A stretch of 12,488 nt of DNA from Bacillota bacterium (GTDB taxonomy: Bacteria; Bacillota; Clostridia; Lachnospirales; Lachnospiraceae): assembly GCA_023458855.1 (NCBI GenBank), contig JAEWWQ010000051.1:1-12488 (forward strand), in the 5' to 3' direction. Numbering within the stretch: position 1 is the first letter of the stretch; the number at the start of each line of letters is the position of its first letter. Shown here piece after piece: positions 1 to 6,465 of the stretch. A program made the translations under genes and the position numbers. A model generated the notes under the pieces. It was not told where the DNA came from. It searched no databases and saw only the letters and a program-made list of their open reading frames with translations.

Positions 1-75
1 TTGTGGAAAAACCTTATTAAATGTACAAAACGATCCGGTCAGGGCAATGCCTACGTTTTTTCCCTGAATAGTCAT
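1..75 (-). CDS. dpsB: Dipicolinate synthase subunit B, N-terminal part (runs off the window)
   Basis: Only the first 25 codons are present; the gene continues beyond the left edge. The reading starts MTIQGKNVGIALTGSFCT and continues to a VFPQ motif, closely matching the known start of SpoVFB/DpsB (GK-x-(I/V)-G-x-x-LTGS-x-CT...VFPQ), a flavoprotein-fold subunit. With subunit A it turns the lysine-pathway intermediate into dipicolinic acid, which accumulates with calcium in the spore core. The ATG (75-73) overlaps the dpsA stop codon in an ATGA, and an AAGGA ribosome site lies at about 83-87, so the two genes are translationally coupled. The identification rests on 25 residues plus the dpsA-dpsB order known in Bacillus and Clostridia. 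Confidence 0.85.
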   Translation of the reverse strand, partial: MTIQGKNVGIALTGSFCTFNKVFPQ

Positions 76-917
76 CTTATTCCTTCTTTCATTAAAGTGA
101 TGATTTCTTTTACTAAAATATCAGCGGAAGTCTTAGGCGCAACCTTTCCGGGCAGTCCAAGACACAGCTTTGCTTTCAGATTCTTATGAAGTGCATATTC
201 ATGATCTATGCCTCCCGGGGCAGATGCGATATCGATTATAGTCACATTCTGCTTTACAAGCTCGAGATATCCCTTATCCAATATAAGCGCTGGAATAGTA
301 TTAAATATAAAGTCATATGTTGGCAGAAAGATCTTTATATCTGATAAATTAATATTCTGAAGGCCCGAAGCCTCTGCAAAAGCCAGTGCCTCTTCAGACC
401 TGGCAGCTACTGTGACTTTTGCATGCATTTCTGCTAATTTCTGTGCAAGGACCTTAGCACACCGGCCATAGCCGAGAACAAGGCAGTTGCTTCCATGGAG
501 GTTTATCTCGCTGTTTTGTATTGCTTCCATGATGGTGCCTTCAGCAGTAGCAATGCTGTTCAATATTGCTATTTTTTCATTTTTCATAAGATCATAATAA
601 CGGATGCCTTTATTGTTACAGATCTCAGTTAAGTCGGAGGGTATTACGCCTCCGATAAGGAAGTGCTCTTTTGTTAATAGATCAGCCAGCTTAGAGGCGG
701 TAAGTTCAACCTGATTCGTCAAGGGAATTGGACCAATGAGAAGGTTGCATACATGAAATAATTCATTTAGTGAATATAGTTCAGTACAATTCTTATCTTG
801 TATAGAAGCAGCCATTCTGTAAGTATAAATATGGTATCCAAGATCAAGAAATGCTTTTGCTATATATACCTGGCGCCGATCGCCGCCGAAAATTCCAATT
901 TCTGCTCTTTCGGACAT
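72..917 (-). CDS. dpsA: Dipicolinate synthase subunit A
   Basis: A 281-residue protein of the SpoVFA/DpsA family, the dehydrogenase-like subunit of the enzyme that makes dipicolinic acid in the mother cell late in sporulation. Visible motifs: GGDRRQ at residues 11-16 in the N-terminal domain, a conserved LNSIATAEGTI block at 119-129, a Rossmann nucleotide-binding loop GYGRCAK at 149-155, NTIPA at 206-210, DIASAPGG at 229-236 and GLPGKVAPKTSA at 254-265. The length is close to the roughly 300 residues of the Bacillus protein. The start at 917 is supported by a GAGGGGGG ribosome site at about 925-932. dpsB follows with an ATGA overlap, so both are cotranscribed leftwards. In Bacillus this operon depends on the late mother-cell sigma factor; no convincing matching promoter was identified here. 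Confidence 0.92.
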   Translation of the reverse strand: MSERAEIGIFGGDRRQVYIAKAFLDLGYHIYTYRMAASIQDKNCTELYSLNELFHVCNLLIGPIPLTNQVELTASKLADLLTKEHFLIGGVIPSDLTEICNNKGIRYYDLMKNEKIAILNSIATAEGTIMEAIQNSEINLHGSNCLVLGYGRCAKVLAQKLAEMHAKVTVAARSEEALAFAEASGLQNINLSDIKIFLPTYDFIFNTIPALILDKGYLELVKQNVTIIDIASAPGGIDHEYALHKNLKAKLCLGLPGKVAPKTSADILVKEIITLMKEGIR

Positions 918-1096
918 ATATTTTCCCCCCTCTTCTACACTATATGAAGTGATAGCGGATTTGTGATTGAATCATAAAAAAGTATCTGACATAAGGGCTG
1001 TTGTACTGGTAATACTGGTTTCCTTTTTAGATGAAAGATGATACAATCGGATATAGAAAAACATATTATGTATTTGGGATATTAAGGAGGAAGCGT

Positions 1097-1489
1097 ATGG
1101 ATTTAAAAAACAATATAACGGGATTACAGCATATTGGGATTCCGACAGATGACATTGAGGTCACAAAGTCATTTTATCAGAAGATTGGTTTTGAAGTTGT
1201 GTATGAGGCTGTAATTGAAAAGTCTGATGAGAAAGTGGCGTTCCTGAGATTAAAAGATATTGTGATAGAAACCTATGAAAATAAAGAAGCAGCAATGAAA
1301 TCTGGTGCAATTGATCATATTGCATTGAATGTTTTGGATATTCAAGAGGCTTATTCTTATGCAAAAGATAATCAGTTTACACTATTGGATGCAGAACCCC
1401 AGTTTTTACCGTTCTGGGACAATGGAGTTAAGTATTTTACAATCTTGGGGCCAAATAAAGAAAAGGTAGAGTTTAACCAATATTTATAA
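1097..1489 (+). CDS. VOC family (glyoxalase/bleomycin-resistance fold) protein
   Basis: A 130-residue single-domain vicinal oxygen chelate protein with two beta-alpha-beta-beta-beta modules (about residues 9-60 and 71-130). All four usual metal-ligand positions are filled: H12 (LQHIGIP), E58 (VIETYE), H74 (IDHIAL) and E125 (KVEFNQ), so it is likely a metal-dependent lyase, isomerase or dioxygenase, or a lactoylglutathione-lyase-like protein. The substrate cannot be read from the sequence. ATG 1097 is chosen over the in-frame ATG at 1031 because AAGGAGG lies at 1084-1090 with a six-base gap, whereas 1031 has no ribosome site and adds a non-family N-terminus. It is divergent from dpsA and separated from the marR operon by a hairpin with a T-run, so it is probably monocistronic. 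Confidence 0.85.
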   Translation: MDLKNNITGLQHIGIPTDDIEVTKSFYQKIGFEVVYEAVIEKSDEKVAFLRLKDIVIETYENKEAAMKSGAIDHIALNVLDIQEAYSYAKDNQFTLLDAEPQFLPFWDNGVKYFTILGPNKEKVEFNQYL

Positions 1490-1580
1490 ATTACAAAGGA
1501 TTTTTGGAGTCGCCCATTCCAAGAAAAATGGAACTGATGTAGAGTCAATACATCATACACGTAAAATATGAAAAATAAAT

Positions 1581-1632
1581 AGTTGACATTGCAACTAAAA
1601 AAAACTACACTTAAATGGTTGCAATGTCAACT
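1581..1632 (+). promoter_or_regulatory. Paired MarR-type operator candidates flanking the promoter
   Basis: Each arm of the large inverted repeat is itself an imperfect dyad. 1581-1596 reads AGTTGACATTGCAACT (AGTTG, six bases, CAACT). 1617-1632 reads GGTTGCAATGTCAACT, the same site in reverse with one changed base. The centres are 36 bp apart. Sites of about 16 bp with this half-site layout suit dimeric MarR regulators, and the regulator gene lies directly downstream. That this MarR binds them is inference. Confidence 0.55.
1583..1611 (+). promoter_or_regulatory. Sigma-A promoter of the marR-MATE-nitroreductase operon
   Basis: A perfect -35 box TTGACA (1583-1588) is followed after exactly 17 bases by TACACT (1606-1611), a 4/6 match to the -10 consensus. 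The start site is predicted near 1617-1618, giving a leader of about 134 bases before the marR start. The -35 box lies within the left operator-like dyad and the predicted start site abuts the right one, the geometry expected for autorepression. Confidence 0.7.
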
Positions 1633-1751
1633 ATTTTTTTGCTTTATAGGATTCAAGTGTCAAAAGCTTGTTTATATATTTGAGTTCGTTAGTTTGCACG
1701 AATCCAAGTTCTGGCATAATCTTTTGAATCTTTATGAGAAAGGGAAATATT

Positions 1752-2186
1752 ATGGAAAAGCGTCTGGGAAGATTGATTTCAATGCTATATAGAAAGAGTC
1801 AGATTTATTTGGGTCAGGAATTAAAAAATTATGATGTTACATCTGCAGAATATCCCATTCTGATTGCGCTGAATCAAAATAATGGTATTACGCAGGAAGA
1901 GTTGTCCTCGCATCTGTATCTGGATAAGTCGGCAGTTACCAGAGTGATACAGTCTCTTATTGAGAAAGGTTTTGTTACAAAAAGCAAAGATGAACGGGAT
2001 TTACGATGTAACAGAATCTATCTTACGGAAAAGGGACGTGAAGTCCAGAAGCCAATAAAAGCAGCACTGGATAGTTGGAATAATATATTAATGAGGCATA
2101 TGGAAAAAGAAAAACAGGATATTATTTATGAATTATTAATGCGTATGGCAGCAAATGTAAATGAGGAGCTTTTATCAAAAGTGTAG
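1752..2186 (+). CDS. MarR family transcriptional regulator
   Basis: A 144-residue winged-helix regulator. The N-terminal helices (about 1-40) and C-terminal helices (about 100-144) form the dimer interface. Residues 46-73 hold the helix-turn-helix (ITQEELSSHLYLDKSAVTRV region), and the wing carries the typical DERDLRCNR signature at 80-88 followed by LTEKG. No sensing cysteine pair is evident; C86 in the wing is the only cysteine. ATG 1752 is preferred over the in-frame ATG at 1734 because AAAGGGA (1739-1745) lies six bases upstream of it. It is the first gene of an operon with a MATE pump and a nitroreductase, so it most likely represses these and itself through the dyads at 1581-1632 and releases them when a small toxic ligand binds. 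Confidence 0.92.
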   Translation: MEKRLGRLISMLYRKSQIYLGQELKNYDVTSAEYPILIALNQNNGITQEELSSHLYLDKSAVTRVIQSLIEKGFVTKSKDERDLRCNRIYLTEKGREVQKPIKAALDSWNNILMRHMEKEKQDIIYELLMRMAANVNEELLSKV

Positions 2187-2226
2187 CGGCATGTTTGGAA
2201 GTGTGAAATAAGAAATGAGGAGCATT

Positions 2227-3624
2227 ATGAACGAAAAAATAAAAGTAAACCCATTAGGAACAGAACCAATAAGCAAATTGTTAAAGAGTTTTGCAGTGCC
2301 AAGTATCATTGCAATGTTAGTAAGTGCCCTGTACAACATTGTAGATCAGTTCTTTATAGGAAGAAGTATCGGAGAACTGGGCAATGCGGCGACGAATATC
2401 GCATTTCCGCTTTCTATTTCCTGCGTATCTATCGCTCTATTGTTTGGAATTGGGGGTGCTTCAACATTCAATCTTGCGATGGGGAAAGGGGAACGGGAAG
2501 AGGCAGTTTATTATATTGGAAATGCAGCAGTCATGTTGTTTGGATGTGGTGTGATTTTATGTCTCATTACGCAGATTTTCTTAACTCCGATGCTGATTTT
2601 TTTCGGAGCACCTGCGGATGTTCTTGGATATGCAAAGACTTACACCCGCATTACCTCTATTGGATTTCCGTTTTTGATTCTCGCAACAGGAGGAGGGCAT
2701 CTGATACGTGCGGACGGAAGTCCCAAATTTACCATGGTCTGCAATCTTACAGGGGCAGTTATTAATACCATTCTGGATGCACTTTTTGTTTTTGGCTTCC
2801 ATATGGGAATGGCAGGAGCTGCTATTGCAACGATCATAGGTCAGATAATATCGGGTACAATGGCACTTTATTACTTACGCAATTATAAGACGGCTACAAT
2901 AAAAAAAGAACATTTAGTAATTCAAAGAAAATATTGCGGGCGTATCGTATCGCTTGGAGCAGCACCCTGCAGCAATCAGCTTGCAATGATGGTAGTACAG
3001 ATAGTGATGAACAAATCACTGACCTATTATGGAGCATTGTCGTCTTATGGGCAGGCTATTCCGTTAGCCAGTGTAGGAATCATTACGAAGGTCAATCAGG
3101 TATTTTTTTCGTTTATTATCGGGTTGTCCCAGGGATTACAGCCAATTGTCAGCTATAACTACGGAGCACAGAAATTTGTACGCGTTAAAAGTGCATATAT
3201 ACGTGCGATTTCTTATGGTTTTGGATTAGCACTGATTGCATTTTTGATGTTTCAGATTTTTCCGCGTCAGATCATATCTGTGTTCGGAGATGGATCTGAG
3301 GGCTACTATCGATTTGCAGTAAGTTATTTTAGAATATTCCTGCTCTTTACATTCTTAAACTTTTTACAGCCGATTTCTTCTAATTTTTTTACAGCAATCG
3401 GAAAACCAAAGAAAGGTATTTTCTTATCTTTCACCAGGCAGATTCTCTTCTTATTACCATTGATTCTGATTCTGCCATTGCTGATTGGAATTGATGGGAT
3501 ACTGTATGCCGGACCGATTGCGGATTTTACGGCAGGAGTAGTCGCTATTATGATGATTATAAAAGAATTTAAGAATAAGCATTATCGGGAAAACTGCTAT
3601 GAGGAAGGGAAAAGAGATTTATGA
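2227..3624 (+). CDS. MATE family multidrug efflux transporter
   Basis: A 465-residue polytopic membrane protein with two repeated MatE halves and about twelve hydrophobic segments. Family landmarks: the first-helix region ending PSIIAMLVSALYNIVDQFFI, the IGELGNAATNIAFP stretch, and the LIRADGSPK loop after helix 4, with a second copy of the layout from about residue 240 (GAAPCSNQLAMM, then QGLQPIVSYNYGA). Such pumps use an ion gradient (sodium or proton) to export cationic drugs and toxic metabolites. ATG 2227 is preferred to the ATG at 2215 because AGGAG at 2218-2222 precedes it. It lies 40 bases after marR, and its stop overlaps the nitroreductase start (ATGA at 3621-3624), so all three form one transcription unit. 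The true substrate is unknown. Confidence 0.92.
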   Translation: MNEKIKVNPLGTEPISKLLKSFAVPSIIAMLVSALYNIVDQFFIGRSIGELGNAATNIAFPLSISCVSIALLFGIGGASTFNLAMGKGEREEAVYYIGNAAVMLFGCGVILCLITQIFLTPMLIFFGAPADVLGYAKTYTRITSIGFPFLILATGGGHLIRADGSPKFTMVCNLTGAVINTILDALFVFGFHMGMAGAAIATIIGQIISGTMALYYLRNYKTATIKKEHLVIQRKYCGRIVSLGAAPCSNQLAMMVVQIVMNKSLTYYGALSSYGQAIPLASVGIITKVNQVFFSFIIGLSQGLQPIVSYNYGAQKFVRVKSAYIRAISYGFGLALIAFLMFQIFPRQIISVFGDGSEGYYRFAVSYFRIFLLFTFLNFLQPISSNFFTAIGKPKKGIFLSFTRQILFLLPLILILPLLIGIDGILYAGPIADFTAGVVAIMMIIKEFKNKHYRENCYEEGKRDL

Positions 3625-4217
3625 GCATGAAGGTAATCGAAGATAGAAGAAGTATTCGTAAATTTAAAGAAGACATGGTTTCCATCGAAACAATAAATGA
3701 AGTGATAAAAGCGGGAACTCTGGCTCCGTCTGGAAAAAACAAACAGCCCTGGCATTTTGTTGTCGTTGGAGGGAGTCAGAAACAACAAATGATTACTGTC
3801 ATGCAGAAGGGAATTGACAGGGAAAAGAGCGGGAAGGTATTATTGCCAAAGAGTAAGAACGGCCTATCAGATGCGCAAAATACATTACATATCATGCAGC
3901 AGGCACCTATTACTGTTCTTGTGCTGGATGAAGAAGGGGGTTCCCCTTTTGAGAATATTTCAGGTGAAGAAAGAATAGCTGAAATCGTAAATACGCAGTC
4001 TATTGGTGCGGCCATTGAAAACATGCTGTTAATGGCAGAAAATATGGGACTTGGGACCTTGTGGATCTGTAATACTTTTTTCGCATACCAGGAGTTATGC
4101 GAATGGCTCGGCACAGACAAACAATTAGTCGCCGCAGTAGCAATTGGTTATCCGGATGAAGAACCAGATAAGCGACCGAGAAAAAAAATAAGCGATGTTG
4201 TTGAGTATAGACTATAA
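3621..4217 (+). CDS. Nitroreductase family FMN-dependent oxidoreductase
   Basis: A 198-residue protein of the nitroreductase fold, which uses FMN and NAD(P)H to reduce nitro groups, quinones or related electrophiles in the cytosol. FMN-contact motifs are in place: RRSIRKF at 9-15, APSGKNKQPW at 35-44, IGAAIENMLLMAENMGLGT at 128-146 followed by LWIC, and a C-terminal KRPRKK at 184-189. Homodimers are the rule in the family. The start ATG shares an ATGA with the MATE stop, and a GAGGAAGGG site lies at 3601-3609, inside the upstream gene. Its place behind marR and a MATE pump suggests reduction of a compound that the pump exports or the repressor senses; this is inference. Confidence 0.9.
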   Translation: MSMKVIEDRRSIRKFKEDMVSIETINEVIKAGTLAPSGKNKQPWHFVVVGGSQKQQMITVMQKGIDREKSGKVLLPKSKNGLSDAQNTLHIMQQAPITVLVLDEEGGSPFENISGEERIAEIVNTQSIGAAIENMLLMAENMGLGTLWICNTFFAYQELCEWLGTDKQLVAAVAIGYPDEEPDKRPRKKISDVVEYRL

Positions 4218-4261
4218 TAAATAAGATTTCTTTTGGTTACCCTATAAAGAAGCAGTTTTTT

Positions 4262-4286
4262 ATTGCAAAATGGAAAAATTTTCAAT
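4262..4286 (+). promoter_or_regulatory. Operator-like imperfect dyad in the xylA promoter
   Basis: ATTGCAAAAT (4262-4271) and AATTTTCAAT (4277-4286) form an inverted repeat matching at eight of ten positions around a five-base centre. It covers the -35 box and most of the -35/-10 spacer, where a repressor would block polymerase. A xylose-responsive repressor is the obvious candidate, but the site does not clearly match a known XylR box and no regulator gene is nearby. Confidence 0.35.
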
Positions 4287-4291
4287 ACAAT
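4263..4291 (+). promoter_or_regulatory. Sigma-A promoter of xylA
   Basis: TTGCAA (4263-4268), a 17-base spacer and TACAAT (4286-4291; 5/6 of consensus) make a credible vegetative promoter. The start site would be near 4298, giving a leader of about 50 bases with AAGGAGG at 4333-4339. It separates xylA from the upstream marR operon. Confidence 0.6.
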
Positions 4292-4346
4292 AGTAGCAAG
4301 AAGTGGATGAGCTTTCTGAAAATTTTGTATATAAGGAGGAATTAAG

Positions 4347-5663
4347 ATGAGTGAAATTTTTAAAAATTTACCGGTAGTTTCCTATGAAGGAGTAAAAAGC
4401 AAAAACTCTTATGCATTTAAGTATTATGATCCTGATAGAATTATTATGGGAAAGACGATGAAGGAGCATCTTCCTTTTTCCATGGCATGGTGGCATAATA
4501 TGTGTGCTGCGGGAGCAGATATGTTCGGAGTCGGAACTGCGGATAAAAGCTTTGGTGCCGCAGCGGGAACTATGGAGCATGCAAAAGCAAAGGTGGATGC
4601 AGGATTTGAGTTTATGCAAAAGCTCGGTATTTCCTACTTCTGCTTTCATGATACTGACATTGTGCCGGAAGCAGATACGATAGAAGAAACAAATCGCAGA
4701 CTGGATGAGATTACGGATTATATAAAAGAGAAAATGGATGAAACAGGTATTAAGCTTCTCTGGGGAACTGCCAATATGTTTTCCAATCCACGCTATATGA
4801 ATGGAGCTGGAAGCACAAGTTCAGCCGATGTATTTTGTTTTGCGGCAGCACAGGTGAAAAAAGCACTTGACTGTACGGTGAAGCTTGGCGGAAAGGGATA
4901 CGTATTCTGGGGCGGAAGAGAAGGATACGAGACATTATTAAATACGGATGTCAGGTTTGAAATCGAAAACATTGCAAAACTGATGAAGATGGCGGTAGAA
5001 TACGGAAGAAAAATAGGATTTACAGGAGATTTCTATATTGAACCGAAACCGAAGGAGCCAATGAAACATCAGTATGATTTCGATGCAGCTACAGCAATCG
5101 GTTTTCTACGTCAATATGGCTTAGACAAAGATTTTAAGATGAATATTGAGGCAAACCATGCGACCCTGGCAGGACATACTTTTCAGCACGAATTGCGTAT
5201 CAGTGCAATCAACGGAATGCTTGGAAGTATAGATGCCAATCAGGGAGATTATCTGCTTGGCTGGGATACGGACCAGTTCCCGTCCAATGTGTACGAAGCA
5301 ACATTATGTATGTATGAGGTGCTAAAGGCAGGCGGAATCAGCGGCGGCTTCAATTTTGACTCGAAAACACGAAGACCGAGCTATACGTATGAGGATATGT
5401 TCGACGCCTATATTCTGGGAATGGATACCTTTGCATTAGGACTGATCAAGGCAGCAGAGATAATAGAGGATGGACGTATTGATACGTTTGTGAAAGAGAA
5501 ATACGCAAGCTTTGAAAGCGGTATCGGAAAAAAGATCAGACAGGAGGAAACTTCCCTGGAAGAATTAGCAGAGTATGCAGCTAAATTGGGAAAACCGGAA
5601 CTTCCTTCTTCGGGAAGACAGGAATATCTGGAAGGTGTACTTAATAATATCCTGTTTGGGTAG
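4347..5663 (+). CDS. xylA: Xylose isomerase
   Basis: A 438-residue class II (long-form) xylose isomerase, which converts D-xylose to D-xylulose in the cytosol. The catalytic pair is in FCFHDTDIVPE, H101 and D104. The two metal sites are complete: E232, E268, H271, D296, D307, D309 and D339, with K234 in the IEPKPKEP motif. These numbers coincide with those of the 440-residue E. coli enzyme. W49 and W188 fit the substrate pocket aromatics. AAGGAGG at 4333-4339 sets the start. No xylulokinase, xylose transporter or XylR lies next to it, so the rest of the pathway must be elsewhere in the genome. No clear terminator follows; some read-through into the small membrane protein gene is possible. Confidence 0.97.
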   Translation: MSEIFKNLPVVSYEGVKSKNSYAFKYYDPDRIIMGKTMKEHLPFSMAWWHNMCAAGADMFGVGTADKSFGAAAGTMEHAKAKVDAGFEFMQKLGISYFCFHDTDIVPEADTIEETNRRLDEITDYIKEKMDETGIKLLWGTANMFSNPRYMNGAGSTSSADVFCFAAAQVKKALDCTVKLGGKGYVFWGGREGYETLLNTDVRFEIENIAKLMKMAVEYGRKIGFTGDFYIEPKPKEPMKHQYDFDAATAIGFLRQYGLDKDFKMNIEANHATLAGHTFQHELRISAINGMLGSIDANQGDYLLGWDTDQFPSNVYEATLCMYEVLKAGGISGGFNFDSKTRRPSYTYEDMFDAYILGMDTFALGLIKAAEIIEDGRIDTFVKEKYASFESGIGKKIRQEETSLEELAEYAAKLGKPELPSSGRQEYLEGVLNNILFG

Positions 5664-5677
5664 AATTAAGAATCTTT

Positions 5678-5706
5678 TTGATAAATTTATGAAATTTGCA
5701 TAAACT
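5678..5706 (+). promoter_or_regulatory. Candidate sigma-A promoter of the GlsB/YeaQ-like gene
   Basis: TTGATA (5678-5683, 5/6) and TAAACT (5701-5706, 4/6) are spaced by 17 bases, with a start site expected near 5713. The -10 box overlaps the left arm of the inverted repeat at 5695-5733. Confidence 0.5.
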
Positions 5707-5733
5707 ATGAAAAATAAAAATTATTTATGCAAA
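5695..5733 (+). repeat. 10-bp inverted repeat across the promoter and ribosome site
   Basis: TTTGCATAAA (5695-5704) and TTTATGCAAA (5724-5733) are perfect reverse complements with a 19-base spacer. The left arm covers the -10 region and the right arm abuts the AAAGGAG ribosome site. Because transcription from the predicted promoter would begin between the arms, it would act as a DNA-level operator rather than an RNA hairpin, unless transcripts read through from xylA. Confidence 0.45.
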
Positions 5734-5746
5734 AGGAGATAAAGCA

Positions 5747-6001
5747 ATGAGTATAATAGGTTGGATTATCATCGGAGGTTTAGCAGGATGGCTGGGTAGT
5801 ATGATAACTAAGAACAATGAGGAAATGGGAGCCTTCAAAAATATTATTGTCGGCATTATAGGTTCTTTTATCGGAGGACTGGCATTTAACATGATTGGCG
5901 GATATGGAATTACCGGTTTTAATATTTGGAGTCTTTTTGTAGCGGTAATCGGTTCTGTCATATTGCTTTCCCTCATTAATTTATTTAAAAGTAAATCTTA
6001 G
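5747..6001 (+). CDS. GlsB/YeaQ/YmgE family small membrane protein
   Basis: An 84-residue hydrophobic protein of the family named after transglycosylase-associated proteins, usually linked to envelope or general stress. Three membrane segments are visible (about residues 3-20, 29-50 and 58-77), with the glycine-rich signatures GGLAGWLGSMI at 9-19 and GIIGSFIGGLAF at 37-48. A short charged loop (KNNEE) follows the first segment and the C-terminus is basic (KSKS). AAAGGAG at 5732-5738 sets the start. It has its own promoter candidate and a strong terminator follows, so it is likely a single-gene unit. Biochemical function is not established for the family. Confidence 0.88.
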   Translation: MSIIGWIIIGGLAGWLGSMITKNNEEMGAFKNIIVGIIGSFIGGLAFNMIGGYGITGFNIWSLFVAVIGSVILLSLINLFKSKS

Positions 6002-6035
6002 ACTTGCAAGCGGTATGGTTCTCTATTTTATCAAC

Positions 6036-6084
6036 AAAAATACCTTAAGGTTAGATACAAAAATCTACCCTTAGGGTATTTTTT
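6036..6084 (+). terminator. Rho-independent terminator after the GlsB/YeaQ-like gene
   Basis: AAAAATACCTTAAGG (6036-6050) pairs with CCTTAGGGTATTTTT (6069-6083), a 15-bp stem with one G-T wobble. TAGAT (6052-6056) and ATCTA (6063-6067) can extend it inwards. It ends in T6 on the plus strand and has an A-run on the other side, so it could work in both directions. It marks the boundary between the chromosomal genes and the holin-recombinase block. Confidence 0.85.
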
Positions 6085-6163
6085 GTGTTTGAAAGAATAT
6101 TTATAAAATAACTTACAATATTCATAATCAAATCCTATTTTTTAGGTAGAAAGAGGTATCCGT

Positions 6164-6412
6164 ATGAAAATTAACTGGTTAGTAAGATTTAAAAACAAAA
6201 CATTTCTGTTGACATTTATTCCTTTGGTATTGGCATTTGTATATCAATTGCTTGGTCTATTCGAGGTAGTACCAAGAATATCAGAAAATGATATCATGAA
6301 TTTCATATCGATAATAATTAATCTGTTAGCTGCGCTGGGTGTAATTACGGATCCAACAACTGCCGGTCTGTCAGACAGCGAAAGAGCCCTTACTTATACA
6401 GAGCCTAAATAG
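6164..6412 (+). CDS. Phage holin, phi LC3 type
   Basis: An 82-residue protein with a basic N-terminus (MKINWLVRFKNK), two membrane segments (about residues 13-35 and 42-62) and the diagnostic tail DPTTAGLSDSERALTY at 63-78. These are the features of the phi LC3/Phage_holin_1 family, which forms membrane lesions that let endolysin reach the cell wall. AAGAGG at 6151-6156, seven bases before the ATG, sets the start. A weak promoter (TTGAAA 6089-6094, 19 bases, TACAAT 6114-6119) may drive it. No endolysin gene accompanies it, which is unusual for a working lysis cassette and suggests decay or reuse. Confidence 0.85.
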   Translation: MKINWLVRFKNKTFLLTFIPLVLAFVYQLLGLFEVVPRISENDIMNFISIIINLLAALGVITDPTTAGLSDSERALTYTEPK

Positions 6413-6465
6413 TTACAATAAAATTGTGAGTGGCACATATAATTATAAAAAACAAAAGGATCAGT

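Larger units (their letters stand above)
1577..1640 (+). terminator. Perfect 19-bp inverted repeat with T-run, downstream of the VOC gene
   Basis: The left arm at 1577-1595 (AAATAGTTGACATTGCAAC) is perfectly complementary to the right arm at 1618-1636, with a 22-base loop and a run of seven T at 1634-1640. In RNA reading through from the VOC gene this would form a strong Rho-independent terminator. The same DNA holds the marR promoter. A transcript from that promoter would start inside or next to the right arm, lack the left arm, and so escape termination. Confidence 0.6.

Noticed and set aside
1..189. Plus-strand open frame of 62 codons at the left edge
   Set aside because: It lies antisense to dpsA and to the clear dpsB start, lacks a ribosome site and resembles no family.
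918..965. Possible late-sporulation (sigma-K-like) promoter for dpsA on the minus strand: a CATATAGTG-like -10 at 938-946 with AC about 16 bases upstream
   Set aside because: The implied start site would fall on the ribosome site itself, leaving almost no leader, and the match is short enough to occur by chance.
1031..1096. Longer N-terminus for the VOC protein, starting at ATG 1031
   Set aside because: No ribosome site precedes it, while AAGGAGG stands correctly before ATG 1097 and the family domain begins there.
1602..1632. A mirrored promoter on the minus strand within the marR inverted repeat (TTGACA at 1630-1625)
   Set aside because: The -35 box is repeated by symmetry, but the base pattern 17 positions away (TAGTTT) is a poor -10 and no gene starts leftwards from it.
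3776..4120. Minus-strand open frame of 114 codons
   Set aside because: It is fully antisense to the nitroreductase, whose motifs are intact, and has no ribosome site or family resemblance.
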